Source of the DNA: Paenibacillus pedocola
GTDB lineage: Bacteria; Bacillota; Bacilli; Paenibacillales; Paenibacillaceae
DNA: 64,000 nt
Direction: 5' to 3'
Assembly: GCF_031599675.1 (NCBI RefSeq)
Contig: NZ_CP134223.1
Coordinates: forward strand, 5,084,001 to 5,148,000
Positions 1 through 8,140 of the stretch are shown piece by piece. The position numbers were made by a program, and so were the translations under genes. Under the pieces are notes generated by a model. The model was given only the letters and a program-made list of their open reading frames with translations. It searched no databases and was not told the origin of the DNA. Within the stretch, counting starts at the first letter, position 1. Each line of letters starts with the position of its first letter.

Positions 1-278
1 ATCTCCACCCCTATGTCATCAAGTGAACTGACCCGGGTCAGCGGAACTGTGATTTCAACGGGAATGGAATGCTCCAGACGCTCGGTCCGGTCATTCTCTC
101 CCCGGTAAAGTCCGGTGAGCAGCAGCTGGCCGTAGAGCTCGGCCCGGTCCTCCCGCTGAATCACCTGAATATCCGGAATCAGCTCCACCTCTTCCAGCTC
201 AGCTATTCCCGGAAGTTCTGCAGGTAGGTGGATGCGTTCATAAATATCAAACCGCAAGCCGTGGGACTGGTCAAACAC
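1..278 (-). CDS. spoVID: Stage VI sporulation protein D (SpoVID), N-terminal part, cut by window edge
   Basis: Only the first 92 codons are inside the window. SpoVID is the spore-coat morphogenetic protein that anchors the coat around the forespore; its N-terminal domain works in encasement and a C-terminal LysM domain, not visible here, is usual. The visible protein follows the B. subtilis pattern: HGLRF near the start, a proline-aspartate step before a strand ending in QLLLTGLYRGE, then HSIPVEITVPLTRV. Position agrees, since B. subtilis has spoVID after hemL. I chose the GTG at 278 because AAGGAGG lies 9 bases upstream; an in-frame ATG at 302 is the alternative but has no such site. Identification is by recalled family pattern, not a search. 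Confidence 0.8.
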   Translation of the reverse strand, partial: MFDQSHGLRFDIYERIHLPAELPGIAELEEVELIPDIQVIQREDRAELYGQLLLTGLYRGENDRTERLEHSIPVEITVPLTRVSSLDDIGVE

Positions 279-419
279 GGGAAATGTCCTCCTTCTTGGC
301 ATAATCTAACTCTGAGACAAGCCCAGAGTATAAGCCCAAAATGTTACTCCACTCATGTATATGCTTCAATCAGGAAGGCATGACTATTTTGGACACAACA
401 GCATAAGTCACGGGTTACT

Positions 420-1838
420 TCACTTACCGGAGAGGATGCTGGCGTCGGGAATCCAATATTCTGCCGGAAGTCTGCTGCGCAAAATCTGCTCCAGAGGATT
501 ACCGGGGTCGGTGAGACTGAGGATATCTGCAGGATGAAAAGCGCCGGGAATAGGCCGGGCTTTCCGTTTGATCAAATGCAATATACCGGCAGCAGCGCTT
601 GGCTGCGGCCATCCCTGCATCCCTGCAGCCAAGCGGTATCCCTTGAGTGTCCCTTCCACCATCGCATCCAGTGAACGGCTGCGCCCAGCCCAGCACTTCG
701 CCTCACTTCCTGTCTTGGCCCGCAGCTCGTCATCTTCCAGCAGCTGTTCCAGCTGTTTCGCCAGCGCCTCCGGATTCTCCGGAGGCACAATCCAGCCCGT
801 TACCCCGTGCTGTACCATTTCCGGCATTCCTGACGTACCGGCTACAACCGGGGCAATGCCGGCAAGCTGCGCTTCAGTAACCGAAAAGGGCTGCGTATCC
901 TGCAGGCTGGGCTGGACATAAATATCCGCTTCTGCCAGGGCAGCGGGGATATTGTCTATTTTGCCGGGGAATAAAACAAAGTCCTGGATGCCAAGCTCCT
1001 GCGCCTGCCCTTTCAGCTCCTCCATAAGGCTGCCGTTCCCGACGATCACACAGATCCAGTCCCGGCGCTGCTGCTTCACAATGCCAAGTGCACTGATCAA
1101 TACATGAACTCCCTTGATATATTCAAGACGTCCGGCATACATAATGACCTTCCGCCCGTGATCCAGATGGAGCGGTGAGGGCATTGCCGCTTTTACCTCA
1201 TATTCCTTCAGATTGACTCCATAGGGCTGAAGGTGAATCCGCTTCTGCTCCACTCCCAGCTCCACCACCAGCTGCCCGATCCATTCCGATGAGACCATAA
1301 TCAGGTCCGCAGCGTTCGCACCAAGCTGTTCGATCCGGCGGAAATAGCTCCAGATCGGCCGACGCTCATATTCCAGCTTTGTCAGCCCCGGCTCAAGCCC
1401 CTTGTATTCATAAAACGACTCGCGGGCCAGAGCCCCATGAACACTGGAAACCAGCGGTACCGGAACCTTCATAATCCGCCGCAGCGCATAAGAGGAAATA
1501 AGATCCTGGGCATGGATCACATCATAATTCTCCAGGCCCAGCGCCGCAGCCCCGCCTTCGAATACATAGCGCCCCAGCTCAAAGCTGAAAATGCCATGCT
1601 CCTGATGCAAATGGGGAAACTTCTGCGGATCCAGATAAGGCAGCAGCGCTGTATAAAAAGCTTTTTTGTCAAAAAAAGCGTTCTCGTTCAGCAGATATAA
1701 GGTATTGCTCTCCACATGGCTGCCCATGAGCGTTACCGTATGCCCCTGCTCGCCCAGTTTGTCTGAGAGTTGTTTCATGTACGTCCAGATTCCCCCCATA
1801 TTGGTGAGTCCCCAGTAGGTAACCAGCAATATCCTCAT
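420..1838 (-). CDS. Glycosyltransferase family 4 (GT-B fold)
   Basis: A 472-residue cytoplasmic glycosyltransferase of the GT4 type. The N-terminal half carries the acceptor domain with a glycine-rich first loop (WGLTNMGGIWTYM) and a DVIHAQD strand; the C-terminal half has the donor domain with MYAGRLEYIKGVHVL and a TEAQLAGIAPVVAGTSG E-x7-E-like region. About 100 residues after the usual end (LIKRKARPIPGAFHPADI onward) look like a family-specific tail. The open frame extends 41 codons upstream, but ATG at 1838 is preceded by GGGGAGAGGG and starts the typical MRILLVTYWG strand. It lies 141 bases upstream of spoVID on the same strand, so a role in spore envelope sugar transfer is possible; that is inference. 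Donor and acceptor are unknown. Confidence 0.85.
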   Translation of the reverse strand: MRILLVTYWGLTNMGGIWTYMKQLSDKLGEQGHTVTLMGSHVESNTLYLLNENAFFDKKAFYTALLPYLDPQKFPHLHQEHGIFSFELGRYVFEGGAAALGLENYDVIHAQDLISSYALRRIMKVPVPLVSSVHGALARESFYEYKGLEPGLTKLEYERRPIWSYFRRIEQLGANAADLIMVSSEWIGQLVVELGVEQKRIHLQPYGVNLKEYEVKAAMPSPLHLDHGRKVIMYAGRLEYIKGVHVLISALGIVKQQRRDWICVIVGNGSLMEELKGQAQELGIQDFVLFPGKIDNIPAALAEADIYVQPSLQDTQPFSVTEAQLAGIAPVVAGTSGMPEMVQHGVTGWIVPPENPEALAKQLEQLLEDDELRAKTGSEAKCWAGRSRSLDAMVEGTLKGYRLAAGMQGWPQPSAAAGILHLIKRKARPIPGAFHPADILSLTDPGNPLEQILRSRLPAEYWIPDASILSGK

Positions 1839-1970
1839 GAATCCCTCTCCCCGGCTAATAGAATTCACTAATGAACAAAGTATTATATGACCGGCGCCGG
1901 TTCCCCGACATGGGTGAGAGTCTCTTTTGTACAACAAAGAAAATAGCCTGTAAATTTTCAAAATATATTT

Positions 1971-1999
1971 TTATCACACTTCGCCATTTCGGGTATAAT
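1971..1999 (+). promoter_or_regulatory. Sigma-A-type promoter of the diguanylate cyclase gene
   Basis: TTATCA at 1971-1976 and a perfect TATAAT at 1994-1999 are separated by 17 bases. The start codon at 2030 follows about 30 bases after the -10 box, leaving room for a short leader and the GGAAAGGAAG binding site. The -35 box matches 4 of 6 consensus bases. Confidence 0.6.
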
Positions 2000-2029
2000 C
2001 GGTATAACTCTGGGAAAGGAAGTCAGGCG

Positions 2030-3268
2030 ATGATGTCAAAAGCGCGAATTTTCGATTTGTCACTGTTTGTTGCTGCTGTAGGCATAGCAATCGGGACACA
2101 TCCCGATGTAGCCTTGAACTATACATATCTCAAAGCGATGCTGCTGTACTGGGTATTCGCCAGCTTTTATTTCCAGCTGCGTATTGTGACCCGGAGCGGA
2201 AACTCAACCATTGACTACGCGATTAGCTACACTTCCTCCTTTGGTATTTTTGCCGGCCCGCTGGGTACGCTGATCTATGAGATTTGTTACCGGTTTACCG
2301 TACTTATCTACAAAAAGAAAACGAAAACCGCTGATCCCGGAGAGTTCCTGGATACCTTCTACAATATCGGTTCCTTCACGCTCGGCGGTACTTCCGCCTA
2401 TTATTTGTACACGCTTCTCTATCCGGTTGCCGCCAATTTCCCGGCCGGATACTGGCTGCTGTTCCTTTTGGTAGTCTGTGTTACAACCTTTCTGTCCTCA
2501 GGCTTCCTGGTGATCACCTTTGCACTCTCAGGCGATATTAAGACGCGGAAAGAAGCGCTGAATTTGCTGTTAAAAAGCCGGAATCTGCTGGACTTCAGCA
2601 AAGTCGCACTAACCAATGCCCTGCTGCTGCGCCTGCTTCAAATGGAAAAATGGGAGATGCTGATCGCTCTTTTCCTGCTGAATTACATCGTCAGCCTCTC
2701 CTTCTTCTCGAAGTCGCAGAGCGCCCAGCATAAGTTCGAACGGGACAAATTCGAGCAGATGGCTTACCGGGACTTTTTGACCGGCAGCTTCAACCGTGCC
2801 CATATGGACAAAATGATGAAAGAGCTGGATCATAGCGGTGAATGTATAGGCATCGTAGTGGCGGACATCGACCGGTTCAAAAAAATCAACGACACCTACA
2901 ATCATGCCGTCGGCGACAAAGTCATCGTCGATTTTGCCGACACCCTGAAATCGCATTTGCAAGAAGACGATACTCTCTTCCGCAGCGGTGGAGAAGAGTT
3001 CACTCTGTTCCTGAGAAATAAATCCTTCGTGGAGTGCCGGTCCATAATTGAAGAAATTCAGAATGATATTGCAGAGCATTCCGCTGCGGCGGAGTATGAG
3101 GATCAGATGATCAAAGTCAGGTATTCAGCTTCCTTCGGCCTCTATTACTACAAGACAGATCAGAACACCTCTATGCAAAAAGGTTATGTCTGCGCGGACC
3201 AGCTGCTGCTGGAGTCCAAAAAACTCGGCAGAAACCGGCTCACGCACAAAAATGAGCTGGCCGATTAA
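2030..3268 (+). CDS. Membrane-bound diguanylate cyclase (GGDEF)
   Basis: A 412-residue protein that should make cyclic di-GMP from two GTP. The first ~230 residues are hydrophobic with about six or seven membrane spans and no recognised sensor domain; a short linker leads to a GGDEF domain (about 245-405). The active-site signature is RSGGEEF at 318-324 and the metal-binding strand is VVADIDRFKKIND. The inhibitory I-site, RxxD five residues before GGEEF, reads QEDD here, so product feedback inhibition is probably absent. The frame is open upstream to 1871, but a tandem ATG at 2030/2033 sits behind GGAAAGGAAG and a promoter overlaps the upstream part, so I start at 2030. Divergent from the glycosyltransferase. 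Confidence 0.9.
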   Translation: MMSKARIFDLSLFVAAVGIAIGTHPDVALNYTYLKAMLLYWVFASFYFQLRIVTRSGNSTIDYAISYTSSFGIFAGPLGTLIYEICYRFTVLIYKKKTKTADPGEFLDTFYNIGSFTLGGTSAYYLYTLLYPVAANFPAGYWLLFLLVVCVTTFLSSGFLVITFALSGDIKTRKEALNLLLKSRNLLDFSKVALTNALLLRLLQMEKWEMLIALFLLNYIVSLSFFSKSQSAQHKFERDKFEQMAYRDFLTGSFNRAHMDKMMKELDHSGECIGIVVADIDRFKKINDTYNHAVGDKVIVDFADTLKSHLQEDDTLFRSGGEEFTLFLRNKSFVECRSIIEEIQNDIAEHSAAAEYEDQMIKVRYSASFGLYYYKTDQNTSMQKGYVCADQLLLESKKLGRNRLTHKNELAD

Positions 3269-3288
3269 TGCCGAGGCAGAAATCAGAC

Positions 3289-3330
3289 AAAGAGCCGTTT
3301 CACCGGGTAGTCCGGCTGAAACGGCTCTTT
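3289..3330. terminator. Bidirectional terminator hairpin
   Basis: A 14-bp perfect stem (AAAGAGCCGTTTCA at 3289-3302, complement at 3317-3330) with a GC-rich 14-base loop. It lies between the convergent diguanylate cyclase and metallopeptidase genes and can end transcription from both sides, although the T-tracts are only three bases long. Confidence 0.7.
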
Positions 3331-3364
3331 GCGTAGGCGGAGTGCAGCTCCGCCTTCTGTTCTC

Positions 3365-4213
3365 TTACAGCTCAGTGGCATTGAATGTATCTCCGCCAGC
3401 AATCGTGCCGGAATTGAAGCCTTTATAGAACCAGCGTTTCCGCTGCTCCGAGGTTCCGTGCGTGAAGCTGTCCGGTACCGCATAGCCCTGGGTCTGCTTC
3501 TGGATCGTATCATCTCCGACTGCACTGGCTGCCGTCAATGCTTCGTCCAAGTCGCCTTCCTCCAGCAGATTCATACCCTGGGCATGATTAGCCCACACAC
3601 CGGCCAGATAATCGGCCTGCAGCTCAAAGCGGACCTGATATTTGTTGAATTCTGTTTCACTCAGGCTCTGGCGGAGCGCATTCAGCTTCTCCGAGGTTCC
3701 AAGCAGGGTCTGTACATGATGCCCTACCTCGTGGGCAATAACGTAAGCCATCGCAAAATCGCCCGGGGCCTGAAAACGCTGCTGCAGCTCATCATAGAAA
3801 CTAAGATCAATATACAGCTTGCTGTCGCCCGGACAATAAAAGGGCCCAACCGCCGAGCTAGCTGTCCCGCAGGCTGAATCTACACTGCCGCTGTAGAGCA
3901 CCAGCGTAGGGTCCGTATAGGTCAATCCCTGCTGTGCGAATACCTCTGTCCATACATCCTCCGTATCTGCCAGCACGACAGAGACAAATTCCGCTAGCTC
4001 TTTGTCCTGCGCCGTCTCCTGGTAAGGAGCATTGGAGGTAGTGCCGCCGGAAGTCAGACCTCCCAAAATATCACCGACATTGCCGCCGCTGAGCAGCGTT
4101 ACGATCACCACCAGAATGATACCGCCGATCCCGCCGCCGACCATTTTGCCGCCGCCGCCCATGCCCCTGCGGTCCTCCACATTCGAGCTGCCTCTTCTAC
4201 CCTGCCATTTCAT
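3365..4213 (-). CDS. Membrane-anchored neutral zinc metallopeptidase, YpfJ family
   Basis: A 282-residue protein of the putative neutral zinc metallopeptidase family (Pfam Zn_peptidase, E. coli YpfJ type). Residues 1-30 are Gly/Arg-rich, followed by one membrane span (GGIIGGIILVVIVTLL region) and an extracytoplasmic catalytic domain. The zinc site HEVGHHVQ is present, with a downstream ELQADYLAGVWAN helix that supplies the third ligand in this family, and a CGTASSAVGPFYCPGD loop with two cysteines. Length is typical. The ATG at 4213 has only a weak G-rich binding site. Monocistronic by layout: convergent with the diguanylate cyclase and divergent from the next gene. Substrates of this family are not established. 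Confidence 0.85.
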   Translation of the reverse strand: MKWQGRRGSSNVEDRRGMGGGGKMVGGGIGGIILVVIVTLLSGGNVGDILGGLTSGGTTSNAPYQETAQDKELAEFVSVVLADTEDVWTEVFAQQGLTYTDPTLVLYSGSVDSACGTASSAVGPFYCPGDSKLYIDLSFYDELQQRFQAPGDFAMAYVIAHEVGHHVQTLLGTSEKLNALRQSLSETEFNKYQVRFELQADYLAGVWANHAQGMNLLEEGDLDEALTAASAVGDDTIQKQTQGYAVPDSFTHGTSEQRKRWFYKGFNSGTIAGGDTFNATEL

Positions 4214-4507
4214 AGGTGAGCCCCCCAGTCGTATTTACACTAAACGATTCATGTGAACAGAACTCTTAATAGTGTTATACCCAAAATCTGCAGAAGCTCA
4301 CTTCCACTTGCTGGGTTTGCGGTCGAGGAAGACCTGGAATGGGAAATCGTTGGCTGCAAAATTTTCAGAGTTATATTTCAGAGTTACAATAGAAAACTCG
4401 TCCAATAAAGAGGCATTTAATTTTTAGAAATAGTATTTTTTCCCATGTAAAATTTAATATGTTATTAGTTGAACATTTTGTATTTAAAATGAGAGGAAGA
4501 GTGAAAT

Positions 4508-4996
4508 TTGAAACTAAAAAAAACCATTGTTTCTGGATTAGTTGCCGCATCCGTTTTTTGTGCAGGCAGTTTAACAGCATTCGCCGGTTACCAAAGTTAT
4601 TTTTATGCGTCTAAAGCAGAGTATGAAGCTATGGTAAAAACATCTGGAAATTATTACTATTTAGCAGCAGCTACAGGGGATTATAATTGTTTGGGATATG
4701 CATTAGGCGATACCAGTCATTGGGTCTGGCCTTGGGGAAGCTCTAACCCAACTTTACAACAGGCGAATAACTATATGACCTCCCAAATGTACAACCCGTA
4801 TCCCTATTCTTCAACACCATCAAATGTGAAAATAATTGCATATGGTACATCAACCAGTAATGTTACACATTTTTCTAAGGTAGCAGACGCAAATCATTCA
4901 AATGCAAAATGGGGCGGCTGGGAAAGATTACAGTCATTGGGCTGGGATCCTTACACTAATCTTGTATACGGTTCAGCATTAGAGAAATATAATTAA
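4508..4996 (+). CDS. Small secreted protein, possible papain-like (NlpC/P60-like) fold
   Basis: A 162-residue protein with a clear signal peptide (KLKK, hydrophobic core, cleavage after AFA near residue 26). The mature part has an NCLGYALGD motif (Cys61), a THFSKV segment (His121) and a KWGGWERL segment. A Cys early in the chain, then a His in a short strand followed by K-x-G, recalls the circularly arranged papain-like domains of some uncharacterised Bacillota proteins; I cannot name a family with certainty and a catalytic role is inference. Start is TTG at 4508, 6-7 bases after GAGGAAGAG; a GTG at 4501 is in another frame. The next gene begins 20 bases downstream, probably the same transcript. 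Visibly more AT-rich than the flanking metallopeptidase and hem genes. Confidence 0.7.
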   Translation: MKLKKTIVSGLVAASVFCAGSLTAFAGYQSYFYASKAEYEAMVKTSGNYYYLAAATGDYNCLGYALGDTSHWVWPWGSSNPTLQQANNYMTSQMYNPYPYSSTPSNVKIIAYGTSTSNVTHFSKVADANHSNAKWGGWERLQSLGWDPYTNLVYGSALEKYN

Positions 4997-5016
4997 TTAA
5001 ACATGGAGGTGAAACA

Positions 5017-5700
5017 ATGAAGAAGCTGATTGTGGGATTGTTCGCCCTTGGTTTTACCGCTACTGCCTTGTTTACTTTGTATCCCAAGAATGCAGAGGCA
5101 TCCGTTGAGAAACAAATTGATGACAACACTACTTTGCTCGCTCAGCAAATCCAAAATGAAATTAGTAACAAGACAAAATTGTCACTCAGCAGCAATCCTT
5201 ATGACTATATCAAGGACAGCGAAGAATATGAAAATATAGTGAAACTGGGATATAAAGCTTTCCCGGTACTGGAGAAGAAGATTGATGAAAGCGAAGGCAG
5301 TGGTCTCTTTGACTATATATACGCCGCTGCAATTGAAGAGATTGCAAAAGTAAACTTAAAAGAGGACGATCCGACTCCCTGGGACACCGGCGAAAAATTC
5401 TCCGAAAAATGGAAGGTGAAATTAGAAAGCATTCCAGGAAATGTTGAGAAAATTGCGTCTTCTTCTGAGCAATCCGATGATGATAAAATCAGATCATTAA
5501 CAAAGCTTGGACTTCCTGCGGTACCCTTTATAATCGACCAAGTCGAGGCTGGTAAAACTGAATTATTTCCGGCAATTCAATATTTAGTCTCAGACAGCGG
5601 GGAGCTGAGCAAGTCAATTTCTCCAGTTGATTCAGCACAATGGACTAAGGAGAATAAGGCTAAATTTGATGATCTGAAAAAATACGTACTGGAAAAATAA
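5017..5700 (+). CDS. Secreted helical-repeat protein of unknown function
   Basis: A 227-residue protein with an N-terminal signal peptide (KK, hydrophobic stretch, likely cleavage after AEA near residue 28). The remainder is acidic, predicted mostly helical, with HEAT-like pieces such as VKLGYKAFPVLEKKI and TKLGLPAVPFIIDQV, where paired helices end in a conserved A-x-P step. GGAGGTGA lies 8 bases before the ATG. It follows the 162-residue secreted protein after 20 bases, so the two are probably co-transcribed and may act together outside the cell; that partnership is inference. No catalytic motif is seen. Confidence 0.75.
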   Translation: MKKLIVGLFALGFTATALFTLYPKNAEASVEKQIDDNTTLLAQQIQNEISNKTKLSLSSNPYDYIKDSEEYENIVKLGYKAFPVLEKKIDESEGSGLFDYIYAAAIEEIAKVNLKEDDPTPWDTGEKFSEKWKVKLESIPGNVEKIASSSEQSDDDKIRSLTKLGLPAVPFIIDQVEAGKTELFPAIQYLVSDSGELSKSISPVDSAQWTKENKAKFDDLKKYVLEK

Positions 5701-5757
5701 TAAAAATTCCTGTTGAATTGTGCACAGTTGATTTTGATTGTATTCTCTGCAAACATA

Positions 5758-5801
5758 AAGGCCGGGGGAAACGCCAGATTACAGGCGTTTCCCCCGGCCT
5801 T
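5758..5801. terminator. Strong terminator between convergent genes
   Basis: An 18-bp perfect inverted repeat (AAGGCCGGGGGAAACGCC at 5758-5775 against 5784-5801) with an 8-base loop, located between the plus-strand secreted-protein pair and the minus-strand pseudouridine synthase. T-tracts are short, but stem stability is high. Confidence 0.75.
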
Positions 5802-5867
5802 AACTGTCTATAATGCCGAAGATAGAATATGTTTACTGAATCCGAGATATGCGACGCCATAGGTTGC

Positions 5868-6812
5868 TTAGAGCTGAGGACCTCCGAGCGACTCCCGCAG
5901 CCGCAGCATGTCCTCCGGCCAGGGATCGGCCACCAGGATCTGCTCTTTGCTCCAGGGATGGCGGAAAGCCAGAGACTCACCGTGCAGCGCCTGGCGGCCG
6001 CGTTCTGCAAGACCCCAGCGCGGTCCGCCGTAGAGCTCATCACCAATGAGCGGATGGCCGACATGGCTGAGATGGACGCGGATCTGATGCGTACGTCCGG
6101 TCTCAAGCTCGACCTTCAGCGAGGTGCCGCCGCGCAGTACCTCACGCCCGATGATCCGCGTTACCGCCGGCTGGCCGCCGGGCGAGACCCGCCGGCGTGA
6201 CGCATGATGGCGGTCACGGCCGATCGGCTCGTCGATAACGGTAAGCGCGGGCGGCACAATGCCTTCGGCGATAGCCGCGTACAGGCGCGAAATATTCTTG
6301 CCGCGCATATCCTCGTCGAGTGCAAGCTGGGCATATTCATTCTTCGCGTACAGCACAGGTCCCGTTGTATCCTTGTCCAGGCGGTGAATATGGCGTACTG
6401 CCACACCTCCGCCGGAAGATGCATAATGTCCGGCCACCAGATGATCCAGCGTAGCTTCCGTTCCGCTGCCGTCCGGGTGCACGGCCATGCCCGCTGGCTT
6501 ATGGACGACAAGGCAGAAGTCGTCCTCATACAGCACGCCGGCTTCCTGCCATATCGGCTCGATCCCTGCTTCCCGGTACGGGAAGAGCGCCAGCCGCAGC
6601 CGGTCGCCCCGCCACTGGATGCCGCCCTCGCGGCGCAGCCGCGTGTGCAGCTTCAGCGGCATCCCGGCGGTCTCCAGCAGCCACAGATCTATGGCTGCTT
6701 CCTTGTCGGCAGCTCCGGTGACAGCCCGGCCGGGCATGGCTTCCAGCCATTCCCCCCGCCGGGTCCAGGCGCCGCCGCCCTTGAAGCTGGCGCCCTCTCC
6801 GCCAGCCGTCAC
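5868..6812 (-). CDS. RluA-family RNA pseudouridine synthase
   Basis: A 314-residue enzyme that should convert a uridine in ribosomal or transfer RNA to pseudouridine. The catalytic signature is HRLDKDTTGPVLYAKN with the essential Asp; supporting blocks are VHKPAGMAVHP, KVELETGRTHQIRVHLSHVGHPLIGDELYGG and a short C-terminal HPWSKEQ strand. No clear S4 domain is seen at the N-terminus. The first codon is GTG, overlapping the hemL stop by four bases (GTGA), so translation is probably coupled to hemL; no strong binding site precedes it and an internal Met near residue 26 is an alternative. Which uridine is modified cannot be told. Confidence 0.85.
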   Translation of the reverse strand: MTAGGEGASFKGGGAWTRRGEWLEAMPGRAVTGAADKEAAIDLWLLETAGMPLKLHTRLRREGGIQWRGDRLRLALFPYREAGIEPIWQEAGVLYEDDFCLVVHKPAGMAVHPDGSGTEATLDHLVAGHYASSGGGVAVRHIHRLDKDTTGPVLYAKNEYAQLALDEDMRGKNISRLYAAIAEGIVPPALTVIDEPIGRDRHHASRRRVSPGGQPAVTRIIGREVLRGGTSLKVELETGRTHQIRVHLSHVGHPLIGDELYGGPRWGLAERGRQALHGESLAFRHPWSKEQILVADPWPEDMLRLRESLGGPQL

Positions 6813-8110
6813 AGCGATTTCAAGGCCTGGTAATGGGCCTCGATCGTATCGTCAATATCCTGCTCGGTGTGCACACCAGAGACGAACATGCCTTCAAACT
6901 GCGACGGCGGAACGCTGATGCCCTGATCGAGCATTTTGCCGAAGTAGGTACGGAATCTGTTCAGGTCGCTTGTCTTCGCCGTTTCGAAGTTGTAAACCGG
7001 CCCTTCGGTAAAGAACGGACAGACCATCGAACCTACACGGTTGACCGTCAGCGGAACGCCGGTCTCTTCGCTGTTGCGCTTCAGTCCTGCTTCCAAGCGC
7101 GCACCGAGCGTTTCCAGCCGGCCGTACACCTCCGGTGTCAGCAGCTTCAGCGTGCTGTAACCGGCAGCCATTGCCAGCGGATTGCCGCTGAGCGTTCCCG
7201 CCTGATAGATCGGACCGGAAGGCGCGATCTGCTCCATAATTTCTCTCCGGCCGCCATACGCACCAACCGGAAGACCGCCGCCGATTACTTTGCCGAAGCA
7301 GGTCAGGTCAGGATCAATCCCGAACAACCCCTGCGCACAGCCCCGGTTCACCCGGAAGCCGGTCATCACCTCATCAAATATCAGCAAGGCCCCGTACCCC
7401 GTCGTCACCTTGCGCAAGCCTTCGAGGAAGCCCGGCTGCGGCGGCACAACGCCCATATTTCCGGCAATCGGCTCGACAATCACAGCAGCGATCTCATTGC
7501 CGTAGCGTTCAAACGCGATTTTGGCACCTTCCAGATCGTTATATGGCACAGTGATTGTATTCACCGCAACGCCTTCCGGCACTCCCGGACTGTCGGGCAG
7601 ACCCAGCGTAGCCACACCCGAACCGGCTTTGATCAGCAAGCTGTCAGCATGTCCATGGTAGGAGCCTTCGAACTTGAGGATTTTGCTACGTCCGGTATAG
7701 CCCCGGGCCAGGCGAATGGCACTCATCGTAGCTTCCGTACCGGAGTTAACCATCCGCACGATGTCGACAGAGGGTACGCGCTCCACTACAGTTTTAGCCA
7801 TTTCCGTCTCCAGCAGGGTAGGCGCCCCGAAGCTTGTCCCTTTTACCGCAGTCTCCTGCAGCGCTTGGACTACCTCAGGATGGGCATGCCCCATAATGAG
7901 CGGCCCCCAGGAACAGACATAGTCGATAAAGCTGTTGCCGTCGATATCATAGATGCGCGAGCCGATCCCGTGATCCACGTACACCGGTGTCAGACCCACG
8001 GATTTGAACGCCCGCACCGGACTGTTCACCCCGCCGGGAATATACTGCTTTGCTTCTTCAAAAGCCGCCCTGGAAGCCTCTTCCCGGCGCGACAATGGCA
8101 CATTGCCCAT
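6809..8110 (-). CDS. hemL: Glutamate-1-semialdehyde 2,1-aminomutase
   Basis: HemL, 433 residues, normal length. It is a PLP enzyme that isomerises glutamate-1-semialdehyde to 5-aminolevulinate, the last step of the C5 route to tetrapyrroles. The PLP lysine lies in FGKVIGGGLPVGAYGG (about residue 270); other family blocks are PGGVNSPVRAF, MVNSGTEATMSAIRLARG and LSGNPLAMAAG. It follows hemB by 30 bases and is the last hem gene before the overlapping RluA-type gene. A GAACAGGAGTG site precedes the ATG. Confidence 0.97.
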   Translation of the reverse strand: MGNVPLSRREEASRAAFEEAKQYIPGGVNSPVRAFKSVGLTPVYVDHGIGSRIYDIDGNSFIDYVCSWGPLIMGHAHPEVVQALQETAVKGTSFGAPTLLETEMAKTVVERVPSVDIVRMVNSGTEATMSAIRLARGYTGRSKILKFEGSYHGHADSLLIKAGSGVATLGLPDSPGVPEGVAVNTITVPYNDLEGAKIAFERYGNEIAAVIVEPIAGNMGVVPPQPGFLEGLRKVTTGYGALLIFDEVMTGFRVNRGCAQGLFGIDPDLTCFGKVIGGGLPVGAYGGRREIMEQIAPSGPIYQAGTLSGNPLAMAAGYSTLKLLTPEVYGRLETLGARLEAGLKRNSEETGVPLTVNRVGSMVCPFFTEGPVYNFETAKTSDLNRFRTYFGKMLDQGISVPPSQFEGMFVSGVHTEQDIDDTIEAHYQALKSL

Positions 8111-8140
8111 GCTTAATCACTCCTGTTCTGTTCTCTTAAT

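Noticed and set aside
303..380. Sigma-E promoter for spoVID in the gap before it
   Set aside because: A CATATACAT element with a poor -35 candidate is present, but the match to the consensus is too weak to list.
6833..8116. Long plus-strand frame opposite hemL (427 codons)
   Set aside because: Antisense shadow; no family pattern and no start signal, while hemL is certain.
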